NCBI GenBank assembly: GCA_001805465.1
Contig: MHGH01000005.1
Location: 1 to 49,952 of the forward strand
DNA length: 49,952 nucleotides
From: Omnitrophica WOR_2 bacterium RBG_13_41_10
GTDB taxonomy: Bacteria > Omnitrophota > Gorgyraeia > Gygaellales > Profunditerraquicolaceae
Direction: 5' to 3'
In this document: positions 8,181-15,941 of the stretch, piece by piece
Numbering within the stretch: the first letter of the stretch is position 1
Layout: each line of letters begins with the position of its first letter
Position numbers and translations under genes: made by a program
The notes under the pieces: generated by a model
Told to the model about the DNA's origin: nothing
Databases searched by the model: none
Seen by the model: the letters and a program-made list of their open reading frames with translations, nothing else

Positions 8181-9704
8181 ATGAAAAGAATAGGTTTTGA
8201 TAATGAAAAATATTTAAAAGAACAGACTGCCGCTATTTTAGACAGGGTAAAAAAATTCAATAATAAACTGTACCTGGAGTTCGGCGGAAAGCTCTGTTTT
8301 GATTATCATGCCGCCAGGGTCCTGCCGGGGTATGACCCCAATGTAAAGATAAGATTGCTGCAGCAGTTAAAGGATAAAATAGATATAGTCCTGTGTATTT
8401 ATGCCGGCGATATTGAAAAGGGCAGGGTACGCGGAGATTTTGGCATAACTTACGACGCCGCAACCTTAAAGTTGATTGATGATTTAAGAAAATGGGGCTT
8501 GGATATAAGGGCAGTCGTGATTACGCGTTTTAATAACCAGTCAGCGGCAGTTATTTTTAAAAATAAATTAGAACGGCGTAGCGTAAAGGTATGCCTGCAT
8601 TATCCTATTGAAGGTTACCCCACAAGTATAGATTTCGCAGTAAGCGAAAAAGGTTTTGGTAAAAATGAATATATAGAAACCAAAAATCCCATTGTGGTGG
8701 TTACAGCACCCGGGCCGGGTAGCGGAAAATTAGCCGCTTGTCTTTCACAATTGTACCAAGAGCATAGACGGAGAATAAATGCCGGCTATGCTAAATTTGA
8801 GACTTTTCCTATCTGGAACCTACCCTTAAAACATCCAATAAATATTGCTTATGAAGCAGCTACTGCAGATATTCAGGATTTTAATTTAGTGGACCCATTT
8901 CATCTCAATCAATATAATAAAACAGCCATAAACTATAACCGCGACGTGGAAAGTTTTCCTATACTAAGGTTAATCTTAAATAAGATATTTGATAAGGGCT
9001 CTATCCTACCGATGTATAATTCTCCTACTGATATGGGTGTTAACCGTGCAGGTTTTGGCATTGTAGACGATAAAATAGTACAGGAAGCAGCAAGGCAGGA
9101 ATTAATCCGCCGCTATTTTAGGTATAATACCGAATATGTGTTAGGGATAGAAAGGAAAGAAACCGTAGAGAAAGTAGAACTTTTGATGGAAGAGCTGGGG
9201 GTTAAGATTTCCGATAGGATCACGGTAGAGGTAGCCAGAAAAACAGCACAAGACGCAGAAGCCAAGGGTAAAGGTAACGCCGGAATATATTGCGGAGCAG
9301 CAATTCAGCTAAATGACGACCATATGATTACAGGCAAAAATTCTAAACTGATGCATGCGGCCTCAAGCGTAGTCTTAAATGCCATCAAGACCTTAGCCAA
9401 TATTCCCGATGAGATTTTATTGCTTTCCCCTCACATTATAAATCAGATTGCCAAACTGAAAGAAGGGATCCTCAATGCAGAATCCGAGAGCCTGGATTTA
9501 GAAGAGACTCTCATTGCTCTGTCTATCAGCGCTACCACTAATCATACCGCTGAGCTTGCCATGAATAGACTTGTAGAATTAAGGTCCTGTGAAATGCATA
9601 TGACGCATATCCCCACTCCGGGAGATGAGGTAGGCCTGAAGAGATTAGGAGTGAATCTTACTACCGATGGGAAATTCTCCTCCCGCAACCTCTTTGTAAC
9701 CTAA
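8181..9704 (+). CDS. DUF1846 family protein
   Basis: 507 residues over the full length of the DUF1846 family, which has structures but no firm function. Typical family segments: the start MKRIGFDNEKYLKEQ, then EFGGKLCFDYHAARVLPGYD near 33-52, and YAGDIEKGRVRGDFGITYD near 74-92. A phosphate-binding-like loop APGPGSGK lies at 176-183, suggesting nucleotide binding. The C-terminal half contains the segment PTDMGVNRAG and ends in a region that could be an oligomer interface. Soluble, no signal peptide. The beta-CASP hydrolase gene follows after 8 bases, suggesting co-transcription. Role unknown. Confidence 0.85.
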   Translation: MKRIGFDNEKYLKEQTAAILDRVKKFNNKLYLEFGGKLCFDYHAARVLPGYDPNVKIRLLQQLKDKIDIVLCIYAGDIEKGRVRGDFGITYDAATLKLIDDLRKWGLDIRAVVITRFNNQSAAVIFKNKLERRSVKVCLHYPIEGYPTSIDFAVSEKGFGKNEYIETKNPIVVVTAPGPGSGKLAACLSQLYQEHRRRINAGYAKFETFPIWNLPLKHPINIAYEAATADIQDFNLVDPFHLNQYNKTAINYNRDVESFPILRLILNKIFDKGSILPMYNSPTDMGVNRAGFGIVDDKIVQEAARQELIRRYFRYNTEYVLGIERKETVEKVELLMEELGVKISDRITVEVARKTAQDAEAKGKGNAGIYCGAAIQLNDDHMITGKNSKLMHAASSVVLNAIKTLANIPDEILLLSPHIINQIAKLKEGILNAESESLDLEETLIALSISATTNHTAELAMNRLVELRSCEMHMTHIPTPGDEVGLKRLGVNLTTDGKFSSRNLFVT

Positions 9705-9712
9705 ATCTGTTT

Positions 9713-11107
9713 ATGTCAATAAGTATAAAATTTTTAGGCGGGACAAGGACTGTTACCGGCTCCAGCCACCTCGTTTTGACCGATAAATCGGAAGTTTTAA
9801 TAGATGCGGGGTTGTTTCAGGGGCATCGTGATGCCTTTTACGAGGTTAATACTACTTTCAATTTTAACCCTCACACCATAGATGCGCTTATTTTATCTCA
9901 TGCCCATATTGACCATTGCGGGAATATACCTACCTTGGTTAAAAGGGGCCTACGCTGTAAAATCTATACTACTTCGGCAACACGCGATTTATCAAAATTA
10001 ATGCTGATGGATTCAGGAAAAATTCAGGAAGAAGATATAAGGTATATCAATAAGATCAATAAGAAATTAGATTTGCCTTTAAGAAAACCCCTTTATACTG
10101 CAAAAGATGCAATCAAAGCTGCTAAAAGGTTTCGCGCTATTTCTTACGGCCAGAAATTCTGTGTCACCAAAGATATATTCGTTACCCTATATGATGCAGG
10201 CCATATTTTGGGGTCCGCGATTATAGTTTTGGATATAAAACAAAAAGATAATGATATACGCTTAGGATATGCCGTGGATTTAGGCAGAAAGAGCCTGCCC
10301 ATCATTAAAGATCCGGTGGCACCTAAGGAGTTAGATTATTTAATTTTAGAGACTACCTACGCAGGGAGATTCCATCCGTCCATTGAAGAGGCCAAAGGAA
10401 AACTTAAAGAGGCGATCAATCGCACGGTTGGGCGTAATGGCAAGATTCTGATACCCGCCTTTAGCTTGGAGCGTACGCAGGAGGTGCTTTATTTTTTAAA
10501 CGAGCTCTTAAAAGAAAAGGCTATTCCTACTATTGCCGTATATGTGGATAGCCCTTTGGCCTTAGACGTCACCGAAGTTTTTAAAACACACGCTTCTTAT
10601 ATGAACGCCAAGACTAACCTAGCTATCGAGGGGGGCCATAGCCCTTTTGAATTTTTAAATTTGAGGTTTGTGCGCAGCCAAGAAGAATCCAAGAGCCTTA
10701 ATAATAATAAGCGGCCGATGATTATTCTGGCAGGTTCGGGAATGTGCGAATCCGGAAGAATTTTGCATCATTTAAAAAACAATATAGAAGATTCGCGTAA
10801 TACTGTTTTGGTTGTCGGCTACATGGCCCAGGATACTCTCGGTAAACGAATCGTCGAGAAGATGCGTTATGTGCGCATCTTCGGAGTAGAATACGAATTA
10901 AATGCAGAAGTGGTAGTGATAAATGCATTCTCAGGCCATGCTGACCAGAATGACCTTTGTGATTTTATCAGCGCCTGCCTTCCTTTAAAACGCATCTTTT
11001 TAGTGCACGGAGATTTAGACCAGGCTCAAAACCTTTCAAATAGGCTGATCACGCAAAACCTCAATATATATATTCCTTCTAAGGGTGAAGAAATCTTGCT
11101 TAATTAG
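9713..11107 (+). CDS. Metallo-beta-lactamase fold, beta-CASP ribonuclease-like hydrolase
   Basis: 464 residues. N-terminal metallo-beta-lactamase fold with the zinc motif SHAHIDHCGNIP (H63, H65, D67, H68), later metal ligands around DAGHILGSA, the beta-CASP insert (LIPAFSLERTQEVLYFL about 250, and ILAGSGMCESGRI), and the RMMBL tail with FSGHADQNDL. This layout matches CPSF73-like RNA-processing nucleases of bacteria (YsxH/YSH1 type), which cut or trim RNA; the substrate is not known. It is not RNase J: the length and the C-terminus are too short. The ATG lies 8 bases after the DUF1846 stop. Confidence 0.88.
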   Translation: MSISIKFLGGTRTVTGSSHLVLTDKSEVLIDAGLFQGHRDAFYEVNTTFNFNPHTIDALILSHAHIDHCGNIPTLVKRGLRCKIYTTSATRDLSKLMLMDSGKIQEEDIRYINKINKKLDLPLRKPLYTAKDAIKAAKRFRAISYGQKFCVTKDIFVTLYDAGHILGSAIIVLDIKQKDNDIRLGYAVDLGRKSLPIIKDPVAPKELDYLILETTYAGRFHPSIEEAKGKLKEAINRTVGRNGKILIPAFSLERTQEVLYFLNELLKEKAIPTIAVYVDSPLALDVTEVFKTHASYMNAKTNLAIEGGHSPFEFLNLRFVRSQEESKSLNNNKRPMIILAGSGMCESGRILHHLKNNIEDSRNTVLVVGYMAQDTLGKRIVEKMRYVRIFGVEYELNAEVVVINAFSGHADQNDLCDFISACLPLKRIFLVHGDLDQAQNLSNRLITQNLNIYIPSKGEEILLN

Positions 11108-11164
11108 AGATTGTATGTTAATATTACTTTTTGCATATTCAGTATAAATTTAAGGAGGATAAAA

Positions 11165-11407
11165 ATGACAGGCGGCAAAAAAACACCCCGGGAAGACCGC
11201 AGAGGAATAAAAATTTGCGGTGGGCAGAAAGTAGAAACCGGAAAAATTATAGGAAGAAGCATGAGCCTTTATAAGGCAGGTAAAAATGTCTCAGGTATAA
11301 ATACTTTATTTGCCTTGTGTGACGGGACAATTTATTTTTCTAAGAAAAAGACCAGCCACGGAAGGGTAAGAACCTACATCAATATCATGCCCGCAAAGAA
11401 AGCCTAA
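11165..11407 (+). CDS. rpmA: Ribosomal protein L27, atypical N-terminus
   Basis: 80 residues, part of the large ribosomal subunit. The core matches L27: CGGQKVETGKIIGRS, KAGKNVSGINTLFALCDGTIYF. I start at 11165 because taaggagga sits just before this ATG; an in-frame upstream ATG at 11111 adds unlike residues. The N-terminal tail is short and lacks the usual NGRDS-type segment of the tail that reaches the peptidyl-transferase centre. The gene stands alone, not beside rplU and obg as usual, so it may be a divergent or second copy. The M48 peptidase gene follows after 6 bases. Confidence 0.8.
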   Translation: MTGGKKTPREDRRGIKICGGQKVETGKIIGRSMSLYKAGKNVSGINTLFALCDGTIYFSKKKTSHGRVRTYINIMPAKKA

Positions 11408-11413
11408 AAAAGC

Positions 11414-12514
11414 TTGGAACAGGAAATATTCCACAGAGCCAAAAGATACTCCGCAACAAAATATTTCTTAGCACTTTTTGACATAGCGTATCTATTATTG
11501 TTGCTTTTTCTTTTTTTAAAGACAGGCCTATCAAAAATTTTAGTAAGTAATATCTCTAAATTTTTAGCTTATCCTTTACTTATTCCTACCTATATAATAA
11601 TCGCTTCCTTAGGATATTATATTTTGGATTTTCCTTTCAACTTTTATCGCTCATTCTTGTTAGAGCACAAATTTTCTTTGAGCACGCAGAAGGTTACGGA
11701 TTGGCTGAAAGACCAACTCAAACAATTTGGCCTATCTTATGTTATTTCCTTTATCTTGGTTGCGGCATTTTATTTTATCTTGGGGAATCTCCCCAAGATC
11801 TGGTGGCTGATAGTTTCGCTATTCTGGATATTCTTTAGCCTGATCCTAGCAAGGCTTACCCCTGTAATAATTATCCCCCTATTTTTTAAATACAAAAAAC
11901 TCTCTGATGAAACACTAAGGATGAGAATTTTAAATCTAGCCCAGAAAATGCGGGTAAAAATCTTGGATTGTTTCGAAATAGATTTCAGCAAAAAAACCCT
12001 AAAGGCCAATGCCGCTTTTGTGGGGATAGGTAAGACCAGGCGGGTGATTTTAGCCGATACCTTAAAAGATAAATATACCCATGATGAGATTGAAGTAATC
12101 CTGGCGCATGAATTTGCGCATTATAAGTTAAAGCATTTACTTAAGTTGATTTTAATTAATTCTTTAATAACAGTACTATCTTTTTATTTAATTTTTAAGA
12201 CCAGCGATTATACATTACGCTTTTTTGGTTTTGTTTCGCTGTCACAGATTGCTGCTCTGCCGGTTATCTTGATTTATTTTACGTTCTTTGGTATTATTAC
12301 CCAGCCGATAGAAGCTTACCTTAGCCGCTGTTTAGAAAGAAATGCCGATAAAATGGCATTAGAGGCAACCGGTTTAAAAGATGCTTTTGTTTCCATGATG
12401 GAGAAATTGGCTGCGCAGAATCTGGCCGATAGATCACCGCATCCCGTTATCAAGTTTTTCTTCTTTGACCATCCGCCTATCGACGAACGCATCGCCTTCG
12501 CAAAATCAACGTAA
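11414..12514 (+). CDS. M48 family (Ste24/CAAX protease 1-like) membrane metallopeptidase
   Basis: 366 residues with several membrane segments (about 18-37, 52-72, 107-128, 130-160, 243-262 and 269-295). Zinc motif HEFAH at 232-236 after VILA, and the third ligand glutamate in LERNADKMAL about 310. Ste24-type enzymes cleave membrane or misfolded proteins; the bacterial substrate is unknown. The start is a TTG at 11414: the in-frame stop of L27 is 6 bases upstream, and no ATG exists before residue 170. The final 16 codons have a diverged copy 1.2 kb downstream (13690-13737), noted separately. Confidence 0.85.
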   Translation: MEQEIFHRAKRYSATKYFLALFDIAYLLLLLFLFLKTGLSKILVSNISKFLAYPLLIPTYIIIASLGYYILDFPFNFYRSFLLEHKFSLSTQKVTDWLKDQLKQFGLSYVISFILVAAFYFILGNLPKIWWLIVSLFWIFFSLILARLTPVIIIPLFFKYKKLSDETLRMRILNLAQKMRVKILDCFEIDFSKKTLKANAAFVGIGKTRRVILADTLKDKYTHDEIEVILAHEFAHYKLKHLLKLILINSLITVLSFYLIFKTSDYTLRFFGFVSLSQIAALPVILIYFTFFGIITQPIEAYLSRCLERNADKMALEATGLKDAFVSMMEKLAAQNLADRSPHPVIKFFFFDHPPIDERIAFAKST

Positions 12515-12700
12515 TCTCTATATTTAGCAGGTCCTGGCTTGGTTTGTTTCTCGCGGGGACGCTCTCCCCGCCCCTGCGAGGCGGAGATTCGCTCCCCTGC
12601 GGTGTCTCGCTCTCACCGACTATCTTTTAGCAGGTGAACCATGCCCGCTCGTCATCCTCGGAGGCCCCGTTCGAAATCAAACCAAGCCACCCGCTAAGAC
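12515..12700. repeat. Imperfect palindromic intergenic element
   Basis: Directly after the peptidase stop. Outer arms GGCTTGGTTTG (12536-12546) and CAAACCAAGCC (12678-12688) are perfect 11-bp complements. Inside is a strong GC hairpin, GCGGGGA / TCCCCGC (12553-12571), and a direct repeat TTTAGCAGGT (12523 and 12627). It is more GC-rich than its surroundings and resembles a non-coding mobile or structural element. No open frame of interest lies within it. Confidence 0.6.
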
Positions 12701-12710
12701 CAGTTTTTTA

Positions 12711-12738
12711 TTGACAGGGAATTATGCAGCAGTAAAAT
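12711..12738 (+). promoter_or_regulatory. Sigma70-type promoter before the small membrane protein
   Basis: TTGACA (12711-12716), 16-base spacer, TAAAAT (12733-12738). The rest of the gap to 12830 is an AT-rich leader of about 85 bases with nothing recognisable until the ribosome binding site tggaggagg before the ATG at 12831. Confidence 0.6.
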
Positions 12739-12830
12739 AATATTTATTGTAGAGGATTTATTCTAGATAATGTAGTGGCTGTATAATAGAGTGGTGCTTT
12801 GGAATATCTCATAATGGAGGAGGCGAGCAT

Positions 12831-13247
12831 ATGTTAACAGAGAAAGAAAATAAAATTATAAGAAACATTGTGAATGGAAGAATGCGTAGGATTAGAATTT
12901 ATTCTTCTGTATTTATGGCCACGGTATTTTTAATATTATTGGTATTTTCGTTAAATGTAAAAAATAAGACATCGGGCATTTTAGAGAGAACATTCGGACG
13001 ATCAGAATCTTCTTTAATGAAAATAGAAACTAAAACTAAATTGGAAGAGCGCTTAAAATCTATGTTATCAGAATCCGATAACGAATTAAAGAAGATGACT
13101 TATGCTGTTATAGTTGCAAGCATTACTTGGCGACTCATTTGGTTTGGAACTATATTTTTTATGGCAATCTTAGAACTTTGGAATTTAAATATCTTTGAGA
13201 GAATAATAAATAAATTACAGGAAGAAAGAGAAATGCGACAGGTTTAA
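12831..13247 (+). CDS. Membrane protein with two helices, unknown function
   Basis: 138 residues; no family recognised. Hydrophobic segments at about 22-42 and 91-116 flank a charged, probably helical middle part of about 50 residues (KIETKTKLEERLKSML). The basic N-terminus (RRIRIYSS) suggests it faces the cytoplasm, which would place the middle part outside the inner membrane. The strong ribosome binding site ggaggagg and an upstream promoter support a real gene. It stands alone between two repeat elements and is AT-rich compared with flanking genes. Confidence 0.6.
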   Translation: MLTEKENKIIRNIVNGRMRRIRIYSSVFMATVFLILLVFSLNVKNKTSGILERTFGRSESSLMKIETKTKLEERLKSMLSESDNELKKMTYAVIVASITWRLIWFGTIFFMAILELWNLNIFERIINKLQEEREMRQV

Positions 13248-13301
13248 ATTTACTTAAGCTTAAATTTATTCCTTTTTGCCAAATTGTTAACAGATTTTAA
13301 A

Positions 13302-13330
13302 TTGACCATTTTCACTTAAAGTGATATTTT
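13302..13330 (+). promoter_or_regulatory. Promoter of the PilZ gene with a palindrome in the spacer
   Basis: TTGACC (13302-13307), 17-base spacer, TATTTT (13325-13330). The spacer holds a perfect 6-1-6 palindrome, TCACTTAAAGTGA (13312-13324), a plausible operator. The ATG at 13337 is only 6 bases after the -10 box and no ribosome binding site is visible, so the transcript may be leaderless. Confidence 0.5.
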
Positions 13331-13336
13331 ATAAGT

Positions 13337-13684
13337 ATGCAAGAACGCCGAAGGTTTGTCAGAATTCCGGAGAATTTGCAGATATCCTACGAAATTATGC
13401 CGAGCGTAAAAAGCGGAGCTTTTATTACCAAAAATATCAGCCAGGGCGGGATAAGATTTTTTGTCCACGATCTCATTCCTAAAAATAGTCTTTTAAAAAT
13501 AAAACTCACCATTAAAAATATACCTTTCTCTTTTGATGCCATGGTGAAACTTATCTGGATTAGAGAAGAGCCTCAGAGTGAAAGATATGAAATCGGTGTA
13601 GAATTTGTAAACCTGCCTAAAAAATCCGCAAAAACCCTTATTGCTTATATAAAAGATATCTTAGAAGTAAGTCATCGTGCATAA
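13337..13684 (+). CDS. PilZ domain protein, putative cyclic-di-GMP receptor
   Basis: 115 residues, a single PilZ domain. The RxxxR-type motif is RRRFVR at 4-9 and the second motif is NISQGGIRF, both needed for cyclic-di-GMP binding. Stand-alone PilZ proteins act as adaptors that change motility, polysaccharide export or gene expression when the nucleotide is bound; the partner is unknown. The HD-GYP protein at 1093 is a candidate enzyme acting on the same signal. Start at 13337 fixed by the RRRFVR motif, which leaves no room for a later start. Confidence 0.85.
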   Translation: MQERRRFVRIPENLQISYEIMPSVKSGAFITKNISQGGIRFFVHDLIPKNSLLKIKLTIKNIPFSFDAMVKLIWIREEPQSERYEIGVEFVNLPKKSAKTLIAYIKDILEVSHRA

Positions 13685-13737
13685 GTTTCGACCACCCTTC
13701 CATCGACGAACGCATCGCCTTCGCAAAATCTTCGTAA
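13684..13737 (+). pseudogene. Remnant of an M48 peptidase gene 3' end
   Basis: Read in the frame starting at 13690, this encodes DHPSIDERIAFAKSS and a stop, almost the same as the C-terminus DHPPIDERIAFAKST of the peptidase ending at 12514; the DNA (13690-13737 against 12467-12514) is also closely similar. No start and no upstream homology are visible. It is either the relic of a tandem copy or a short duplication. Confidence 0.65.
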
Positions 13738-13753
13738 TTTAATTATTTTCTGG

Positions 13754-13823
13754 GTAAATGGGGTCAGAATTATTTTTTCAGTAAATGGAGTCATAGGAAA
13801 AAAATAATTCTGACCCCATTTAC
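13754..13823. repeat. Perfect 25-bp inverted repeat (GGGGTCAGAATTATTT family), likely lpxB terminator
   Basis: Arms 13754-13778 and 13799-13823 are perfect complements with a 20-base loop. The right arm includes the lpxB stop codon on the - strand, and the - strand transcript ends the stem in a T-rich run, so it can terminate lpxB. The same core recurs at 43585 and 45154, so it belongs to a dispersed palindromic (REP-like) family. Confidence 0.75.
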
Positions 13824-14959
13824 TTCTTGAGGAAGTTGAGGATGGTTTTGGCGGCGCGAAGAGATGCCCCTTTTTCGCCAAGCCGAGATTTGACTTGTAT
13901 AAGATTCTTTTTGATCTCTTGAAGGCGGTTAGAGTCAGCGAGAATCTTTAGGGCTTCTTCTGAGATATTGCGAGGGGTGGCTTGAAACTGGATAAATTCG
14001 GGGATAATTTTTTTACCCGCCACAATATTTACCATGCCGATATAAGGGAGCCTTACCTGTGGCCGGTAAAGCAGGTAATTTAAAAGGCTAAGTTTATAGA
14101 CTACGATAAAGGGCTTTTCTAAGATTGCAGTCTCAAGAGTGGCTGTGCCGGAGGCTACCAGGCAAAAATCAGCGGCGTTGATACAATTATAGGTTTGGCC
14201 CTCGACGATTTTTAAATCTAAATTTATTCCTTTAACTATACGCTGGTAAATACTCCATTCTACCTGCGGGGATTTAGCGATCACAAACTGCGCATTAACG
14301 ATTTTATTTTTCATTAAAAGGCACGATAACAACATTACCGGTAAAATATTTTCTATCTCTGCTTTGCGCGAACCGGGTAGAAGCGCGATTGTAGTTTTGC
14401 CTTCGGCTAACCCTGCTTTTAACAGGAACTCTTTTTTGTTTGTATCGGCTGTGATGATATCTAAAAGCGGATGCCCAGTAAATTCAACATCCACCCCGTA
14501 TTTTTTATAAAACTCCTGTTCGAATTTAAACAGCACGATCATCTTATGGATATATTTTTTAATAGTTTCAATTCTGCCAGTGCGCGATGCCCAGACTTGA
14601 GGGCCGACATAATAAATAGTAGGAATAGTTTTACGGATAGCCTTGGCTAGCCTTAAGTTAAATCCGGAAAAGTCTACCAGGATGATGGCATCCGGTTTTT
14701 CGGTGGCGATTTTCTCAAGGATAAGTTTTTTTAAGGCGAAAAAGCGGGGTAGTTTCTTTAAGACGTCAAAAAGGCCGATGACTGCTAATTCTTTTATGTC
14801 GCAGTAAATCTCTTGAGCATTTTGGCGTAACAGTGTTCCTCCGACGCCGGATATTTTTATGCGGGGGGATACTTCTTTAATGGCTTTGGCGAGTGCCCCG
14901 GCATTAAGATCGCCGGATGGCTCTCCACAAATGATCATAATCTGTTTTATTTCTGCCAT
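13820..14959 (-). CDS. lpxB: Lipid-A-disaccharide synthase
   Basis: 379 residues, GT19 family. Joins UDP-diacylglucosamine and lipid X to form the lipid A disaccharide at the inner face of the cytoplasmic membrane. Seen: N-terminal IMIICGEPSGDLNAG, VGGTLLRQ, YYVGPQVWASR, LLPGSRKAEI, and the C-terminal segment CLVASGTATLETAI that binds the nucleotide. Its presence argues for an outer membrane with lipopolysaccharide. The start overlaps the 3' end of the upstream oxidoreductase by 13 bases, so the pair is one operon. Its stop codon lies within the 25-bp inverted repeat. Confidence 0.94.
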   Translation of the reverse strand: MAEIKQIMIICGEPSGDLNAGALAKAIKEVSPRIKISGVGGTLLRQNAQEIYCDIKELAVIGLFDVLKKLPRFFALKKLILEKIATEKPDAIILVDFSGFNLRLAKAIRKTIPTIYYVGPQVWASRTGRIETIKKYIHKMIVLFKFEQEFYKKYGVDVEFTGHPLLDIITADTNKKEFLLKAGLAEGKTTIALLPGSRKAEIENILPVMLLSCLLMKNKIVNAQFVIAKSPQVEWSIYQRIVKGINLDLKIVEGQTYNCINAADFCLVASGTATLETAILEKPFIVVYKLSLLNYLLYRPQVRLPYIGMVNIVAGKKIIPEFIQFQATPRNISEEALKILADSNRLQEIKKNLIQVKSRLGEKGASLRAAKTILNFLKK

Positions 14960-15876
14960 ATTTGGTTTTGTATGGTAAGTGCCACAGCAAGTGCATCTTT
15001 GGCCACCGTTCCCGAAACCAGGGGCTCTTTATGTTCGATTACACAATTCAGGAATGATTCCAGCTCTTTTTGCAACGGCTGTTCTTTTTCAATGGGGAGG
15101 TTTTCTTTGCTGATAGAAAGGAGATTTTTTCTATAAACACAGGCTTTTGCCTCTTTGTAATCTAAGGATATATAGGTATTTTCCTGAAATATCCTGATTT
15201 TTCGCATGGTTTCATCCGAGACACGGCTGGCGGTAAGGTTTGCTACACATCCGTTTTCAAAAGTAATGCGGGCATTGGCAATATCTTCGAATTTTGTTAA
15301 AACCGGCACTCCTACTGCTTCGATTTTACTGACAGCGCAGTCTACTAACCCCAAAACAATATCAATATCGTGAATCATGAGGTCTAGAACTACCCCGATA
15401 TCAAGTGAGCGGTTGGGGAAAGGGCTTAAGCGGTGGCATTCGATAAATTTGGGGTTTTTGATTAGTTTATGCGTAGCATTGAATGCGGAATTAAATCTTT
15501 CTATATGGCCGACCTGCAGGATTAAATTATTTTCTTTAGCAGTTTGGATAAGTAAATCTGCCTCTTTAAGGTCTGCGGTAAAGGGTTTCTCTACCAGCAC
15601 GTGAATTTTTTCCTTTAGGAACTCTTCGGCTATTTTGTAATGCAGCTTGGTAGGTACAGCGATGCTTACTGCCTCTACCTGAGTGAAAAGTTCCCGGTAA
15701 TCCGTTTTGCCGGGTACAGCGAGGGTTTGGGATATTTCCTTCAGCCGGTTTTTATCGGTATCACAAACAGCCGCTAAATTACAGTTTTGGCTGGCTTTAT
15801 ATATTTTGGCATGGAGGCTGCCTAGATGCCCTACTCCTATTACCGCCACATTAGGTTTACGCATGAAAAAAATCAT
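14947..15876 (-). CDS. Gfo/Idh/MocA family oxidoreductase
   Basis: 309 residues. N-terminal Rossmann fold with VAVIGVGHLGSLHAK, then the family motif EKPFT at about 96, and a C-terminal catalytic-like domain with MIHDIDIVLGL. It should use NAD(P) to oxidise or reduce a sugar or related compound. Coupled to lpxB by a 13-base overlap. A GnnA-like role (UDP-GlcNAc 3-dehydrogenase for amide-linked lipid A) is possible, but no GnnB aminotransferase is adjacent, so this is only a guess. Another in-frame ATG at 15864 (MRKPNVAVIG) is an equally good start; neither has a ribosome binding site. Confidence 0.85.
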   Translation of the reverse strand: MIFFMRKPNVAVIGVGHLGSLHAKIYKASQNCNLAAVCDTDKNRLKEISQTLAVPGKTDYRELFTQVEAVSIAVPTKLHYKIAEEFLKEKIHVLVEKPFTADLKEADLLIQTAKENNLILQVGHIERFNSAFNATHKLIKNPKFIECHRLSPFPNRSLDIGVVLDLMIHDIDIVLGLVDCAVSKIEAVGVPVLTKFEDIANARITFENGCVANLTASRVSDETMRKIRIFQENTYISLDYKEAKACVYRKNLLSISKENLPIEKEQPLQKELESFLNCVIEHKEPLVSGTVAKDALAVALTIQNQIWQK

Positions 15877-15886
15877 AGCAAACTAC

Positions 15887-15915
15887 TCGACAAAAGTCAA
15901 TCAATATGATAAAAT
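15887..15915 (+). promoter_or_regulatory. Candidate promoter for the msbA-like gene
   Basis: TCGACA (15887-15892), 17-base spacer, TAAAAT (15910-15915), in the 65-base divergent gap. A ribosome binding site taggag lies before the ATG at 15942. Confidence 0.5.
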
Positions 15916-15941
15916 GAAACACTTTTGGATAGGAGCAAAAG

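Noticed and set aside
11111..11164. Longer L27 start at 11111
   Set aside because: The ATG at 11165 has a strong ribosome binding site and gives a normal-length L27; the upstream part is unlike the family.
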